Shown here one piece after another: positions 1 through 6,296 of a DNA stretch of 9,364 bases. The stretch lies in NCBI GenBank assembly GCA_035291605.1, contig DATDRS010000192.1, positions 1 through 9,364 on the forward strand, in the 5' to 3' direction. Both the position numbers and the translations under genes were made by a program. The notes beneath the pieces are model-generated. The model saw only the letters and a list, made by a program, of their open reading frames with translations, was not told the DNA's origin and did no database searches. The DNA is from DATDRS01 sp035291605 (lineage in GTDB: Bacteria > Chloroflexota > Anaerolineae > Anaerolineales > UBA6663). Every line of letters begins with the position of its first letter. Position 1 is the stretch's first letter.

Positions 1-591
1 GCCGAATTCTCGCGGCGTATACTGAATGGGCGACTGACCGACCGTAAAAGCGTCGTGCTGTGCGGCGCGGGCAACAACGGGGGTGGCGGAATGGTGGCCG
101 CTCGCCACTTGCACAATCGCGGTGCAGATGTGCACGTCAAATTCGTCGGCGACCCGGCGCGATTGAAGGATATTCCAGCGCAGCAATGGCGAATCCTGCA
201 AATGATGGGGCTGGCGAATCACGATGACCCTGACCTTGCGCAGGCCGATTTGATTGTGGATGCCCTCATCGGCTACGGCCTGACCGGCGACCCGCGCGGC
301 ACAATGGCCGAGTGGATTGAGCGCGCGAATGCGGCAGGCTGCCCGATCCTGTCGCTGGATACGCCTTCCGGCCTCGACGCGACGACCGGCATTCCCGGTC
401 ACCCCTGCATTCGCGCATCGGCCACGCTCACACTGGCCCTGCCCAAGACCGGATTGCTCGCGCTCTCGGCTCGACCTCTCATCGGCGACCTGTATCTCGC
501 GGACATCGGCGTGCCGCCGGAACTGTATCGGCGATTGGGGCTGGACATCGGCCCGCTCTTTGCCGACGATACCATCATCCGCGTAAATTGA
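1..591 (+). CDS. nnrE: NAD(P)H-hydrate epimerase (YjeF N-terminal domain), 5' end cut by window
   Basis: Epimerises S- and R-forms of hydrated NAD(P)H (NADHX/NADPHX) in cytosolic nicotinamide-cofactor repair. The frame is open from base 1 with no stop, so the gene begins upstream and the GTG at 55 is internal. Visible family motifs are the CGAGNNGGGG loop near the start, a DALIGYGLTGDPRG stretch, and LDTPSGLDATTG, whose Asp belongs to the family's active-site region. The usual loop reads NNGGDG; here the Asp position is Gly. The protein ends after the LADIGVPPELYRRLG segment typical of the epimerase C-terminus, and no ADP/ATP-dependent dehydratase domain follows, so this is the single-domain form. 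Its TGA (589-591) abuts the ribosome-binding site of the next gene, which suggests co-transcription. The family call is confident; the symbol is by homology only. Confidence 0.88.
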   Translation, partial: AEFSRRILNGRLTDRKSVVLCGAGNNGGGGMVAARHLHNRGADVHVKFVGDPARLKDIPAQQWRILQMMGLANHDDPDLAQADLIVDALIGYGLTGDPRGTMAEWIERANAAGCPILSLDTPSGLDATTGIPGHPCIRASATLTLALPKTGLLALSARPLIGDLYLADIGVPPELYRRLGLDIGPLFADDTIIRVN

Positions 592-597
592 AGGAGA
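591..597 (+). promoter_or_regulatory. Ribosome-binding site AAGGAGA deciding the start at 603
   Basis: AAGGAGA lies 5 bases before ATG 603 and overlaps the last base of the upstream stop codon. A TTG at 588 in the same frame would put this site inside the gene, so ATG 603 is the better start. The overlap with the epimerase stop suggests translational coupling. Confidence 0.8.
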
Positions 598-602
598 AAT
601 TG

Positions 603-1796
603 ATGGAGCAAAAGAAGTCAGACCAGATCATCGTGTATAGCACTGTATGGTGCCCGGACTGCAAACGCGCCAAGCAGTTCTTCGGCGAGCAGCGCGTGCC
701 GTACATCAACGTGGACATCGAGCAGGACGCCGAAGCGATGGCGTTCGTCGAGCGCGTCAACGGCGGCAAACGCATCATCCCCACTATTGTCTTCCCCGAC
801 GGCTCGATGCTGGTTGAGCCTTCGAATGCGGAATTGGCCAAGAAATTGGGCTTACAGACGAAGGCCCGGCGTGCGTTCTACGACTCCATCGTCATCGGCG
901 GTGGCCCGGCGGGCCTGACCGCCGCGCTTTACATGGCCCGCGAGGGGATGGACACCCTCGTGATCGAGAAGGCCGGGTTGGGCGGGCAGGCGGGCATCAC
1001 GCAGACGCTCGACAACTTCCCCGGCTTCGACGAAGGTATCCCTGGCGCGGAGTTCGCCGCGCGACTGGGGCGGCAGGTCCGCCGCTTCGGCGTCGAAATC
1101 ATGCAGGCGCAGGAAGTCACAGCCCTCTCACCCGATGGGCCGTATTGGTGCGTCACCACGGGCGATGGTTCAGAGTACGGCACCAAGGCCGCGCTGTTGG
1201 CGACCGGCGCACATTACCGCAAGTTGGGCGTGCCGGGCGAGGATGACCTGATCGGCATCAACATCCATTTCTGTGCCACGTGCGACGGCGCATTTTATAA
1301 AGGCAAGCAGGCGCTCGTCGTCGGCGGGGGCAACAGCGGCTTTGAAGAAGGCTTGTTCCTGACCAAATTCGCGTCGCGCGTGGACATTGTGGAGTTTTCA
1401 CCGCAGGTGAAGGCCAGCCAAATTTTGCAGGATAAAGTGGCCGGGCAGCCGAACATGTCGGTGACCGTCAATCATGCGGTCAAGGAATTCAAGGGCAAGA
1501 GCAAATTGGAGGCCATCGTCGTACAGGATCGCGCGACGGGTGAGTTGAAAGAGTGGCGCTACGACGGAGTATTCGTGTTCATCGGTCTGTCACCCAACAG
1601 CGATCTGGTGAAAGGCAAAGTGGAGCTGGACAAGTTTGGCTTCGTCGTCACGGACAAAGCGCTGGCGACATCGCTCCCCGGGTTGTTCGCCGCCGGAGAC
1701 GTGCGCGTCGGTTCCACCAAGCAGGCGGCTTCCGCCGTGGGCGAGGGCGCGACGGCGGCGCTCATGATGCGGGAGTATCTGAAGAAAGTAGGGTAG
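603..1796 (+). CDS. Glutaredoxin-thioredoxin reductase fusion protein
   Basis: Cytosolic flavoprotein of 397 residues. Residues 8-80 form a glutaredoxin/mycoredoxin-like domain with redox motif W16-C17-P-D-C20. Residues from about 92 form a thioredoxin reductase of the low-molecular-weight type: FAD motif GGGPAG (99-104), disulfide motif CATCDG (C224, C227), pyridine-nucleotide loop GGGNSG (241-246), and a C-terminal FAD contact in GLFAAGDVR (360-368). The expected path is reduced pyridine nucleotide to FAD, to C224/C227, then to the fused glutaredoxin cysteines, so the protein would carry its own electron acceptor. Where E. coli TrxR has the HRRxxxR signature that binds the NADPH 2'-phosphate, this protein has EFSPQVKAS (264-272), so the electron donor is uncertain. 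The start is set by AAGGAGA at 591-597. The peroxiredoxin-like gene begins 4 bases after the stop and may encode a partner. The family call is strong; the physiological partner is inferred. Confidence 0.92.
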   Translation: MEQKKSDQIIVYSTVWCPDCKRAKQFFGEQRVPYINVDIEQDAEAMAFVERVNGGKRIIPTIVFPDGSMLVEPSNAELAKKLGLQTKARRAFYDSIVIGGGPAGLTAALYMAREGMDTLVIEKAGLGGQAGITQTLDNFPGFDEGIPGAEFAARLGRQVRRFGVEIMQAQEVTALSPDGPYWCVTTGDGSEYGTKAALLATGAHYRKLGVPGEDDLIGINIHFCATCDGAFYKGKQALVVGGGNSGFEEGLFLTKFASRVDIVEFSPQVKASQILQDKVAGQPNMSVTVNHAVKEFKGKSKLEAIVVQDRATGELKEWRYDGVFVFIGLSPNSDLVKGKVELDKFGFVVTDKALATSLPGLFAAGDVRVGSTKQAASAVGEGATAALMMREYLKKVG

Positions 1797-1800
1797 TCCT

Positions 1801-2250
1801 ATGGCAAACTCACTTCAAATTGGCCAGCCGCTGCCTGAACTGAGCGTGCTGGCCGCCGATGGGAAAGCGACCACCGTGCAGGCGCATCTGAGCCAGCAAA
1901 GGACGCTGTTATATTTTCTACACGGGACGTGGTGTCCGGAGTGTGTTGGGCAATACCATTTGCTGCAACGCTACCGGCCCCAGATCAAGGTGACCGGCGC
2001 GGACATCGTCGTCATCACGGGTGATGATCTGGAGGCGCTCACGACCTTTCTGGCGAGCGTTATCCCGCCGCTGGAATACACGGTGCTGACGGATCCCCAG
2101 CGCGTCACTTACCAAATGATCGGCGTCGGCGGCGATACCGTGGCCGTCATTGTAGACCGGCAGGGGGTCGTCCGCTGGTTCGTACGCTGGCCAGAGCATC
2201 AAGAAGAGCCTGGCTACGAAACATTTCTGCAAGCCCTGCGCGAGGTGTGA
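1801..2250 (+). CDS. AhpC/TSA-type peroxiredoxin-like (thioredoxin-fold) protein
   Basis: A 149-residue thioredoxin-fold protein of the redoxin/AhpC-TSA superfamily. Residues 36-60 hold the strand and active-site helix with HGTWCPEC (C45, C48). The segments VVITGDD, YTVLTDPQRVTYQMIGV and VAVIVDRQGVVRWFVRW are the usual later strands of the fold, including the cis-Pro-side region. A CxxC pair at the peroxidatic position fits either an atypical peroxiredoxin (BCP/PrxQ-like) or a thiol-disulfide oxidoreductase. No signal peptide is visible, so it is cytosolic. It starts 4 bases after the Grx-TrxR stop; the ribosome-binding site is poor (GTAGGG region), which fits coupling to that gene. The likely role is reduction of peroxides or of a protein disulfide with electrons from the upstream reductase; the substrate is not determinable here. 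Confidence 0.82.
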   Translation: MANSLQIGQPLPELSVLAADGKATTVQAHLSQQRTLLYFLHGTWCPECVGQYHLLQRYRPQIKVTGADIVVITGDDLEALTTFLASVIPPLEYTVLTDPQRVTYQMIGVGGDTVAVIVDRQGVVRWFVRWPEHQEEPGYETFLQALREV

Positions 2251-2359
2251 GATGTCGAATCTTCTGATCTTGCAGGAGATTGGGAAAAGTCCAGAAGCTG
2301 AGAACTTGCCTGCCACTCCGGCGCAGTGAATTTTTCTGGTGAAGATGAGAGAATACTCG

Positions 2360-2791
2360 ATGAGCCGACGCATGTGGATAGGGATCTGGCTCGGGTTGGC
2401 ATTGGCGGTGTTAAGCATAGCCTGGCTGGTCGGCAGCCGGGGTCGTCAGGCCGCGGCATTTCTCTCGGTTCACGCGCCTTACCCAAGTGTGGTTCTGCTG
2501 AGCCAATCGGCACACGCCGCCTGGCCGGACGGCCTGCGAGTGGCCCGTCGGTATCAGGCATTGGGCGCCTACCGGGATGTAGTTGAGTGGTATCAGGGCA
2601 AAGACAGCCTCTTGCCTGTGCCGAGCACCCTCCCGCCGGGATGTTTCCATCAGAGCTTTCGACGCAACCCGTCATTGTTTCATCGCATCCTCCGGAGTCA
2701 AATCGAAGAACAAGTGACCGTCTGCTCGGTGGGTGGGCGCACAACCGTCACGAGCATCACCCTTATCCGTCCACCGAGATTGGCGCCCTGA
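2360..2791 (+). CDS. Small membrane-anchored protein of unknown function
   Basis: A 143-residue protein that I do not recognise. Residues 1-4 are MSRR, followed by one hydrophobic segment (about 5-25, rich in W, I, L, A and V) and then a hydrophilic remainder. This implies an inner-membrane anchor with the rest outside, or an uncleaved signal. The soluble part has YPSVVLLSQSAHAAWPDGLRVARRY, a region near PPGCFHQSFRR and a C-terminal strand-rich TVCSVGGRTTVTSITLI; two isolated cysteines could pair outside the cytoplasm. In-frame alternative starts are GTG 2339 and ATG 2345; ATG 2360 is preferred because it places the basic residues directly before the hydrophobic segment and has GAG-type purines about 9 bases upstream. 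It follows the peroxiredoxin-like gene after about 110 bases, and its stop TGA (2789-2791) overlaps the GAGG of the next gene, so it appears to be in the same transcript as the cyclase. Confidence 0.6.
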   Translation: MSRRMWIGIWLGLALAVLSIAWLVGSRGRQAAAFLSVHAPYPSVVLLSQSAHAAWPDGLRVARRYQALGAYRDVVEWYQGKDSLLPVPSTLPPGCFHQSFRRNPSLFHRILRSQIEEQVTVCSVGGRTTVTSITLIRPPRLAP

Positions 2792-2803
2792 GGATCGTCT
2801 GTT

Positions 2804-3913
2804 ATGAGTGTTTCCAATTTCCTTTCTGCGCGCCGCCTGCGCCGGGCCATCCAACGGCTGGAGCGGCATGGCTTTAGCCCTGCGACGCTTGGAGCGTTGG
2901 GCCCCTTTTTGACCCGGGCGGCGGACCGCGAACTGTATCAGGCCAACCCGCGCTATTGGGCCGACCGTCTCGGCCTCGACGAACGAACCATGCTCACCCT
3001 GATCGTCGCCGGTGTGGCCGAGGGATTATTTGACCTGGACTGGCAGACGGTCTGCCCGATTTGCAAGTACTATGGCCGCACCGCCTCGTCGTTGGGCGGC
3101 GTCACCCAATTGCATTACTGCGACAAATGTGATCACAACTTTGACGCCTATCTGGATGAGGAAATTGTCGTCGCCGTTTCGGTCAACGAAACGCTTCGTC
3201 GTCTCTCCCCGGCGCGTCGCCTCGATCCGGTGTTTCGCGAGTTGGTCAACGCCCGCTTTGGCCGGGTCCCCGCGCTGGCGCTGATCAATGTCCCAACGTT
3301 CCGCGAACTCGTCAGCCAGCAAACCCTGCCTGAAGGCCAATGGCTCGGAGTGAAACGGCTGGCGATCTGCTTCTCCGACCTGCGCGGCTCGACGGCCCTT
3401 TATCACAAGTTCGGCGATGCGCAGGCTTATCGTTGGGTGTGTGAGCACTTCAAGGTATTGTTCGACGCTGCGGCGCGACACAATGGCACGGCTGTCAAGA
3501 CCATTGGCGACGGCGTGATGGGGGTGTTCGCCGATCCGCTCGACGCGCTGCGCAGCATCGCCGACGCGCTGGCTGGGATGGCCGAGTTGAACACCCGCAT
3601 CGGGCTGACTGGCGATGATCGTTTGGCGCTCAAGATCGGCTTGCATGCCGGACCGTGCATTGTGGTCACTCTGAATGGACGGCTGGATTATTTTGGCGAG
3701 ACCGTCAATATTGCTGCGCGCCTGAGAGAAATGGCCAAGGGGGATGACGTGGTGTTGAGCCACGCCATCCTGGACGACTCGCAGACTTGTGCGCTGGCCG
3801 AGGGCCTGGGTCAAGTACAACCGTTGACGGCCCAATTGCGCGGCCTGCCGGAGGATTTTGAACTCCATCGCTTGACCCTCTCACTGGCGAGTGAAGGAAA
3901 ACTATCGTCATGA
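2804..3913 (+). CDS. Class III adenylate/guanylate cyclase with zinc-ribbon (DUF5939-like) N-terminus
   Basis: A 369-residue soluble cyclase converting ATP (or GTP) to the cyclic nucleotide. Residues 1-135 resemble the DUF5939 region: a winged-helix-like NPRYWADRLGLDERT stretch, then a zinc ribbon with C84-P-I-C87 and C106-D-K-C109. Residues 185-325 are the cyclase homology domain with every key residue present: metal-binding D192 (in FSDLRGS) and D236 (in KTIGDG), purine-specifying K232 and D295 (in DYFGE), and transition-state N302 and R306 (in VNIAAR). K232 and D295 are the pair usual for ATP, so cAMP is the likelier product. Class III enzymes act as dimers, and this chain carries both halves of the site. 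There are no membrane segments. ATG 2804 follows GAGG at 2790-2793. Its TGA overlaps the ATG of the selenoprotein gene (ATGA, 3910-3913), implying translational coupling. The zinc ribbon is a plausible redox or metal sensor; that is inference. Confidence 0.92.
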   Translation: MSVSNFLSARRLRRAIQRLERHGFSPATLGALGPFLTRAADRELYQANPRYWADRLGLDERTMLTLIVAGVAEGLFDLDWQTVCPICKYYGRTASSLGGVTQLHYCDKCDHNFDAYLDEEIVVAVSVNETLRRLSPARRLDPVFRELVNARFGRVPALALINVPTFRELVSQQTLPEGQWLGVKRLAICFSDLRGSTALYHKFGDAQAYRWVCEHFKVLFDAAARHNGTAVKTIGDGVMGVFADPLDALRSIADALAGMAELNTRIGLTGDDRLALKIGLHAGPCIVVTLNGRLDYFGETVNIAARLREMAKGDDVVLSHAILDDSQTCALAEGLGQVQPLTAQLRGLPEDFELHRLTLSLASEGKLSS

Positions 3914-4674
3914 TCAACACCGAAGCCTTGCAACGCAGTTACAATAATGTGCGCGAGAAATGGGATCCGCACTTTGAATGGGTCGTGAACGAGTCCGCGC
4001 CGTGGACGCCTCTCTGGCAGCCGCTCGCTCAGACCGCCCTGGCCCTCGTCGGCACCTGCGGCGCGCATCGGCGCGGCGTGGACTGCCCCTTCGACGCGGC
4101 CAACTATTACGGCGATCCGTCATTCAAAGAAATCCCGCACGATACGCCGCCCGCGGCCTTGGACTTTGCCCATGCACACTACGATCACGCCCACGTCGCG
4201 CAAGACGCGAACGTCGGTTTCCCGCTTGGTCACCTGCGTGCTTTGGATGCCGAAGGCATCATCAGGCGGTTTGTGGATCCGGCAATCAGCTTCTCCGGGT
4301 ATCTGCCGGAGACGCGGCAACTGCTGAAAGAAACCGCCCCGGCGGCCGCGAAGCGGTTACTGGAAGCGGGCGCGCAGGCGGCCCTGCTGGTGCCGTGTTG
4401 ACCCATCTGCCAGCAGTCCGTGGGACTGATCGCAAGAGTGGTAGAAGAGGCTGGTATCGCCACCGTGTGCATCATTATGCGACGCGAGGTCGCCGAGAAC
4501 GTCAAGCCGCCGCGTGCGCTATTCGTCAAGTTTCCCTTTGGCGCGCCGCTCGGCCCAGCGGGCGACGTGGAGACCCAGCGCGGCGTGATCGTAGAAGCCT
4601 TGTCTGTACTCACCTATGCGGCCGAGCCAGGGACGATTGTGGACTCGCCGCGAGCCTGGAAAAAGACCGTTTAG
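3910..4674 (+). CDS. Selenoprotein B family reductase-like protein (GrdB/PrdB-like), Sec at codon 164 (TGA 4399-4401)
   Basis: Read through an in-frame TGA, this is a 254-residue protein of the glycine/sarcosine/betaine/D-proline reductase selenoprotein B family. Before the TGA come a His cluster H88-A-H90-Y-D92-H93-A-H95 and NVGFPLGHLRAL, both typical of the family. The redox site is C163-U164-P-I-C167. After the TGA the same frame continues for 90 codons with QQSVGLIARVVEEAGI, PPRALFVKFPFGAPLG and PGTIVDSP, the usual C-terminal blocks, to TAG 4672-4674. Sequence typical of the family on both sides, with no frame change, argues for selenocysteine rather than a stop. A SECIS-like hairpin lies at 4414-4428. 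GAAGGA at 3893-3898 is the ribosome-binding site, and the ATG overlaps the cyclase stop. Known members cleave C-N bonds using a Sec thiol/selenol; stand-alone short members like this have no settled substrate. Without Sec insertion the product would stop after 163 residues. The Sec machinery genes are not in the window. Confidence 0.88.
4402..4430 (+). promoter_or_regulatory. Candidate bacterial SECIS element
   Basis: Starting 12 bases after the TGA, CAGTCC (4414-4419) pairs perfectly with GGACTG (4423-4428), leaving the loop GUG (4420-4422). The known bacterial pattern is a short stem just downstream of UGA with a G in the first loop positions and roughly 16-37 bases between UGA and the loop; here it is 18 and the loop begins with G. 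In the cell it would bind SelB carrying Sec-tRNA. It lies inside the coding sequence, as bacterial SECIS elements do. No clear lower stem continues beyond these 6 bp, and a competing CCCA/TGGG pairing (4402-4405 with 4421-4424) is possible but shorter. Confidence 0.75.
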
Positions 4675-5155
4675 GAGCAAGCCACCGGACGAAGCCCAGC
4701 CGGTCGGGATGAATGCGCAAGCTAAAGCGATATTCGGCGAGGCTCTCCACAAATTCCTGCAAATGCGCCTGCCAATAGGTGGGCAAATCGAAATCATCCC
4801 GGCGGCGATAATGCCGGTCGAGCAGCGCGACCTGCTTGAAGCGGGACACGCGATAGGTGCGCAGTTCTCCGTCATGAGCGGCGATCAGATACCAGATGCT
4901 CGACTTGGCCACCAGGCTGTAGGCCTCCAAGACACGCTCAACCACTTCGCCGCCGTAATGTTCATAAACGGTTTCAATATAGCGATCTTCGTAAACGGCC
5001 TGCTGGAGCCTTTCCCAGAAGGGCGGTGCCTGGGCATCGCGCCACCACCACACCGGGTCGATCAGGATGCGCTGGCGAATGTGCTCCGCCAGCAGTTTCA
5101 ACAGCGTGCTCTGGGCGGCTTCGCTGAGGCCGATCTCGCCGAGCAGTTGGGCGTT
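4673..5155 (-). pseudogene. WYL-domain transcriptional regulator remnant, both ends missing
   Basis: On the minus strand the frame reads AQLLGEIGLSEAAQ near 5150, then ILIDPVWWWRD, then the WYL core with SSIWYLIAAHDGELRTYRVSRF (W-Y-L at 4886-4894), DDFDLPTYWQ, and LRIHPDRLGFVRWLAP near 4675. This is the middle of a YafY/DeoR-type WYL regulator, in which the WYL domain is a ligand-sensing module. Intact members are usually about 320 residues; here roughly 160 remain. The N-terminal helix-turn-helix is absent because recognisable sequence stops at about 5155, where the TPR remnant begins on the other strand. The C-terminal end stops at the end of the selenoprotein gene; the open frame beyond is only antisense to it. 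The stretch between SEAAQ and ILIDP also looks short, so a small internal deletion is possible. It is very unlikely to make a DNA-binding protein. Confidence 0.72.
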
Positions 5156-5161
5156 GCTGAC

Positions 5162-6277
5162 AACCCCGACGTGTCCCACACCTACGCCTACATCGGCGAC
5201 TTCGGCCGGGCGCTCGTGCTGTTGGGCGAGGCCGAGCAGGCTTTCGGCCAGGCCTGGCACGTGCCGAACCGCGATGGACTATTCCGCCTTTCTGGCTCGC
5301 AGTGGTCGCTCGCGAGACGCCCTGCCTTATAGTCAGGAAGCCTATGCGCTGGCGCAGCGGGTCGAAAACCCCTACTTGCTGGGATTGGCGGCCGGGGTCA
5401 TGAGCATGGCTGTGCCGGCGGAGCGCCAGCGCTTTGCCCAGCAGGCGATTAGTTTGCTGCGGCAGGGGAGCCAGGGCCGACGCTGGCCGGCGCGCTGTGG
5501 ATGTGGGGAGACGAGCTGCGGTCGCAGGGCGCGCTGGATGAGGCGCGGGCTGCTTATGAGGAGAGTCTTCAACTATTGCGTGAGATGGGCAATGTGACGC
5601 ATATCTTTTACCCGCTCGGCAATCTCGGCCGGCTGGCCTTGTTGGACGGCGATCTGGCGGGCGCCCGTCACCGCTTCGCGGAATATGTGGAAGTGTGTCG
5701 TCGAACCCGCAACCGCGTCAGCCTGGCCGACTGGCTGTTGCGGCTGGGCGTGGTGCAGCTCTACCAGGGTGAACCCGGCCCGGCCCGCGCCGCGCTGCAG
5801 GAATCCCTGGCTGTGTCCGAGGAAATTGCGCATCGGCCGCTGGTTCCCAACATCCTGACCTGGCTGGCGCTGGTGGCGGTGGCGGAAGGGGACCTGGACC
5901 AGGCCGGCCACTACCTTCAACAAAGCTTGAACGCCTACACAAAGTTCTATGCCGCCGACGGCAGCCATATCTCACCTCGCGACTTCCAGTACCTGGAGCG
6001 TTCGCAATTGATCGAAGCGCTGTTGGCGGCGGCGCGGATCCAGGCCGCCCAGGAAAGTCCTGACTCGGCGGCCAGGTTACTGAGCTTCGCCGAGCAGATG
6101 CTGCAGGAGCGGCCCTACCGCCTGGATCCACCTGTGCAGGCGATGGTGGACGACCTGCACGACCAACTGGACGTGCCCGCGTTGGCGCCCGCCTGGGCTG
6201 ACGGCCGGGCGATGACACTGGAGCAAGCCGTCCGGGAGGCGATGAATGTCGAGCGGCACGAGACGAGACCCGATTGA
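5162..6277 (+). pseudogene. TPR-repeat protein remnant, 5' truncated and frameshifted
   Basis: Three reading frames must be joined to follow one TPR solenoid. Frame 2 gives NPDVSHTYAYIGDFGRALVLLG from 5162; near 5265-5280 it must shift to the frame of MDYSAFLARSGRSRDALPYSQEAY and VENPYLLGLAAGVMS; near 5470-5485 it shifts again to LAGALWMWGDELRSQGALDE and continues to TGA 6275-6277. The helical periodicity (A-G-A-Y-A type residues) and the tail PAWADGRAMTLEQAVREAM match C-terminal halves of large Chloroflexota/Actinobacteria NTPase-TPR or LuxR-like regulators. The NTPase and N-terminal parts are missing: sequence to the left of about 5160 belongs to the antisense WYL remnant. Two frameshifts plus truncation make it a pseudogene unless they are sequencing errors, which could explain the shifts but not the truncation. 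Confidence 0.75.
5501..6277 (+). CDS. Longest open segment of the TPR remnant (258 codons)
   Basis: This is the only part of the TPR remnant still open over a long stretch, so an automatic annotation may call it a gene. It holds about five TPR-like helical hairpins (for example around ARAAYEESLQLLREM, ARHRFAEYVEVCRR, ARAALQESLAVSEE and AGHYLQQSLNAY), then a C-terminal helix pair and the AWADGRAMTLEQAV tail. The ATG at 5501 has no ribosome-binding site in the preceding bases, and the matching protein sequence clearly continues upstream of it (LAGALW directly before the Met). It is therefore best read as part of a broken gene. If translated it would be a soluble protein-protein interaction module with no catalytic domain. 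Confidence 0.4.
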   Translation: MWGDELRSQGALDEARAAYEESLQLLREMGNVTHIFYPLGNLGRLALLDGDLAGARHRFAEYVEVCRRTRNRVSLADWLLRLGVVQLYQGEPGPARAALQESLAVSEEIAHRPLVPNILTWLALVAVAEGDLDQAGHYLQQSLNAYTKFYAADGSHISPRDFQYLERSQLIEALLAAARIQAAQESPDSAARLLSFAEQMLQERPYRLDPPVQAMVDDLHDQLDVPALAPAWADGRAMTLEQAVREAMNVERHETRPD

Positions 6278-6296
6278 GGGGTCACATCGCGCACAT

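Noticed and set aside
588..602. TTG 588 as start of the Grx-TrxR gene
   Set aside because: It would place the strong AAGGAGA inside the coding region and overlap the upstream stop; ATG 603 has ideal spacing.
2251..2338. Terminator or promoter between the peroxiredoxin-like gene and the membrane-protein gene
   Set aside because: Only a weak CTTCTG/CAGAAG pairing with a loop of about 26 bases is present, with no T-run tied to it and no convincing -35/-10 pair.
3026..3868. 280-codon minus-strand frame opposite the cyclase
   Set aside because: It is Arg/Gln/His-rich antisense sequence without motifs, while the plus strand encodes every cyclase catalytic residue.
4399..4401. TGA as a plain nonsense mutation making a pseudogene
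   Set aside because: The motif context, the family's known use of Sec, the preserved downstream frame and the correctly placed hairpin together favour Sec. It remains the main alternative.
4420..4674. Separate 84-residue gene starting at ATG-like codon 4420
   Set aside because: It is in the same frame as 3910-4398 and continues the same protein family; its start is inside the SECIS loop and has no ribosome-binding site. It is the part after Sec.
3978..4712. 244-codon plus-strand frame overlapping the selenoprotein gene
   Set aside because: It is Arg/Gly/Ala-rich and shows no motif; it is an out-of-frame shadow.
4616..5332. 238-codon plus-strand frame
   Set aside because: It is antisense to the WYL remnant in its first two thirds; only the part after 5162 (the TPR segment) is real.
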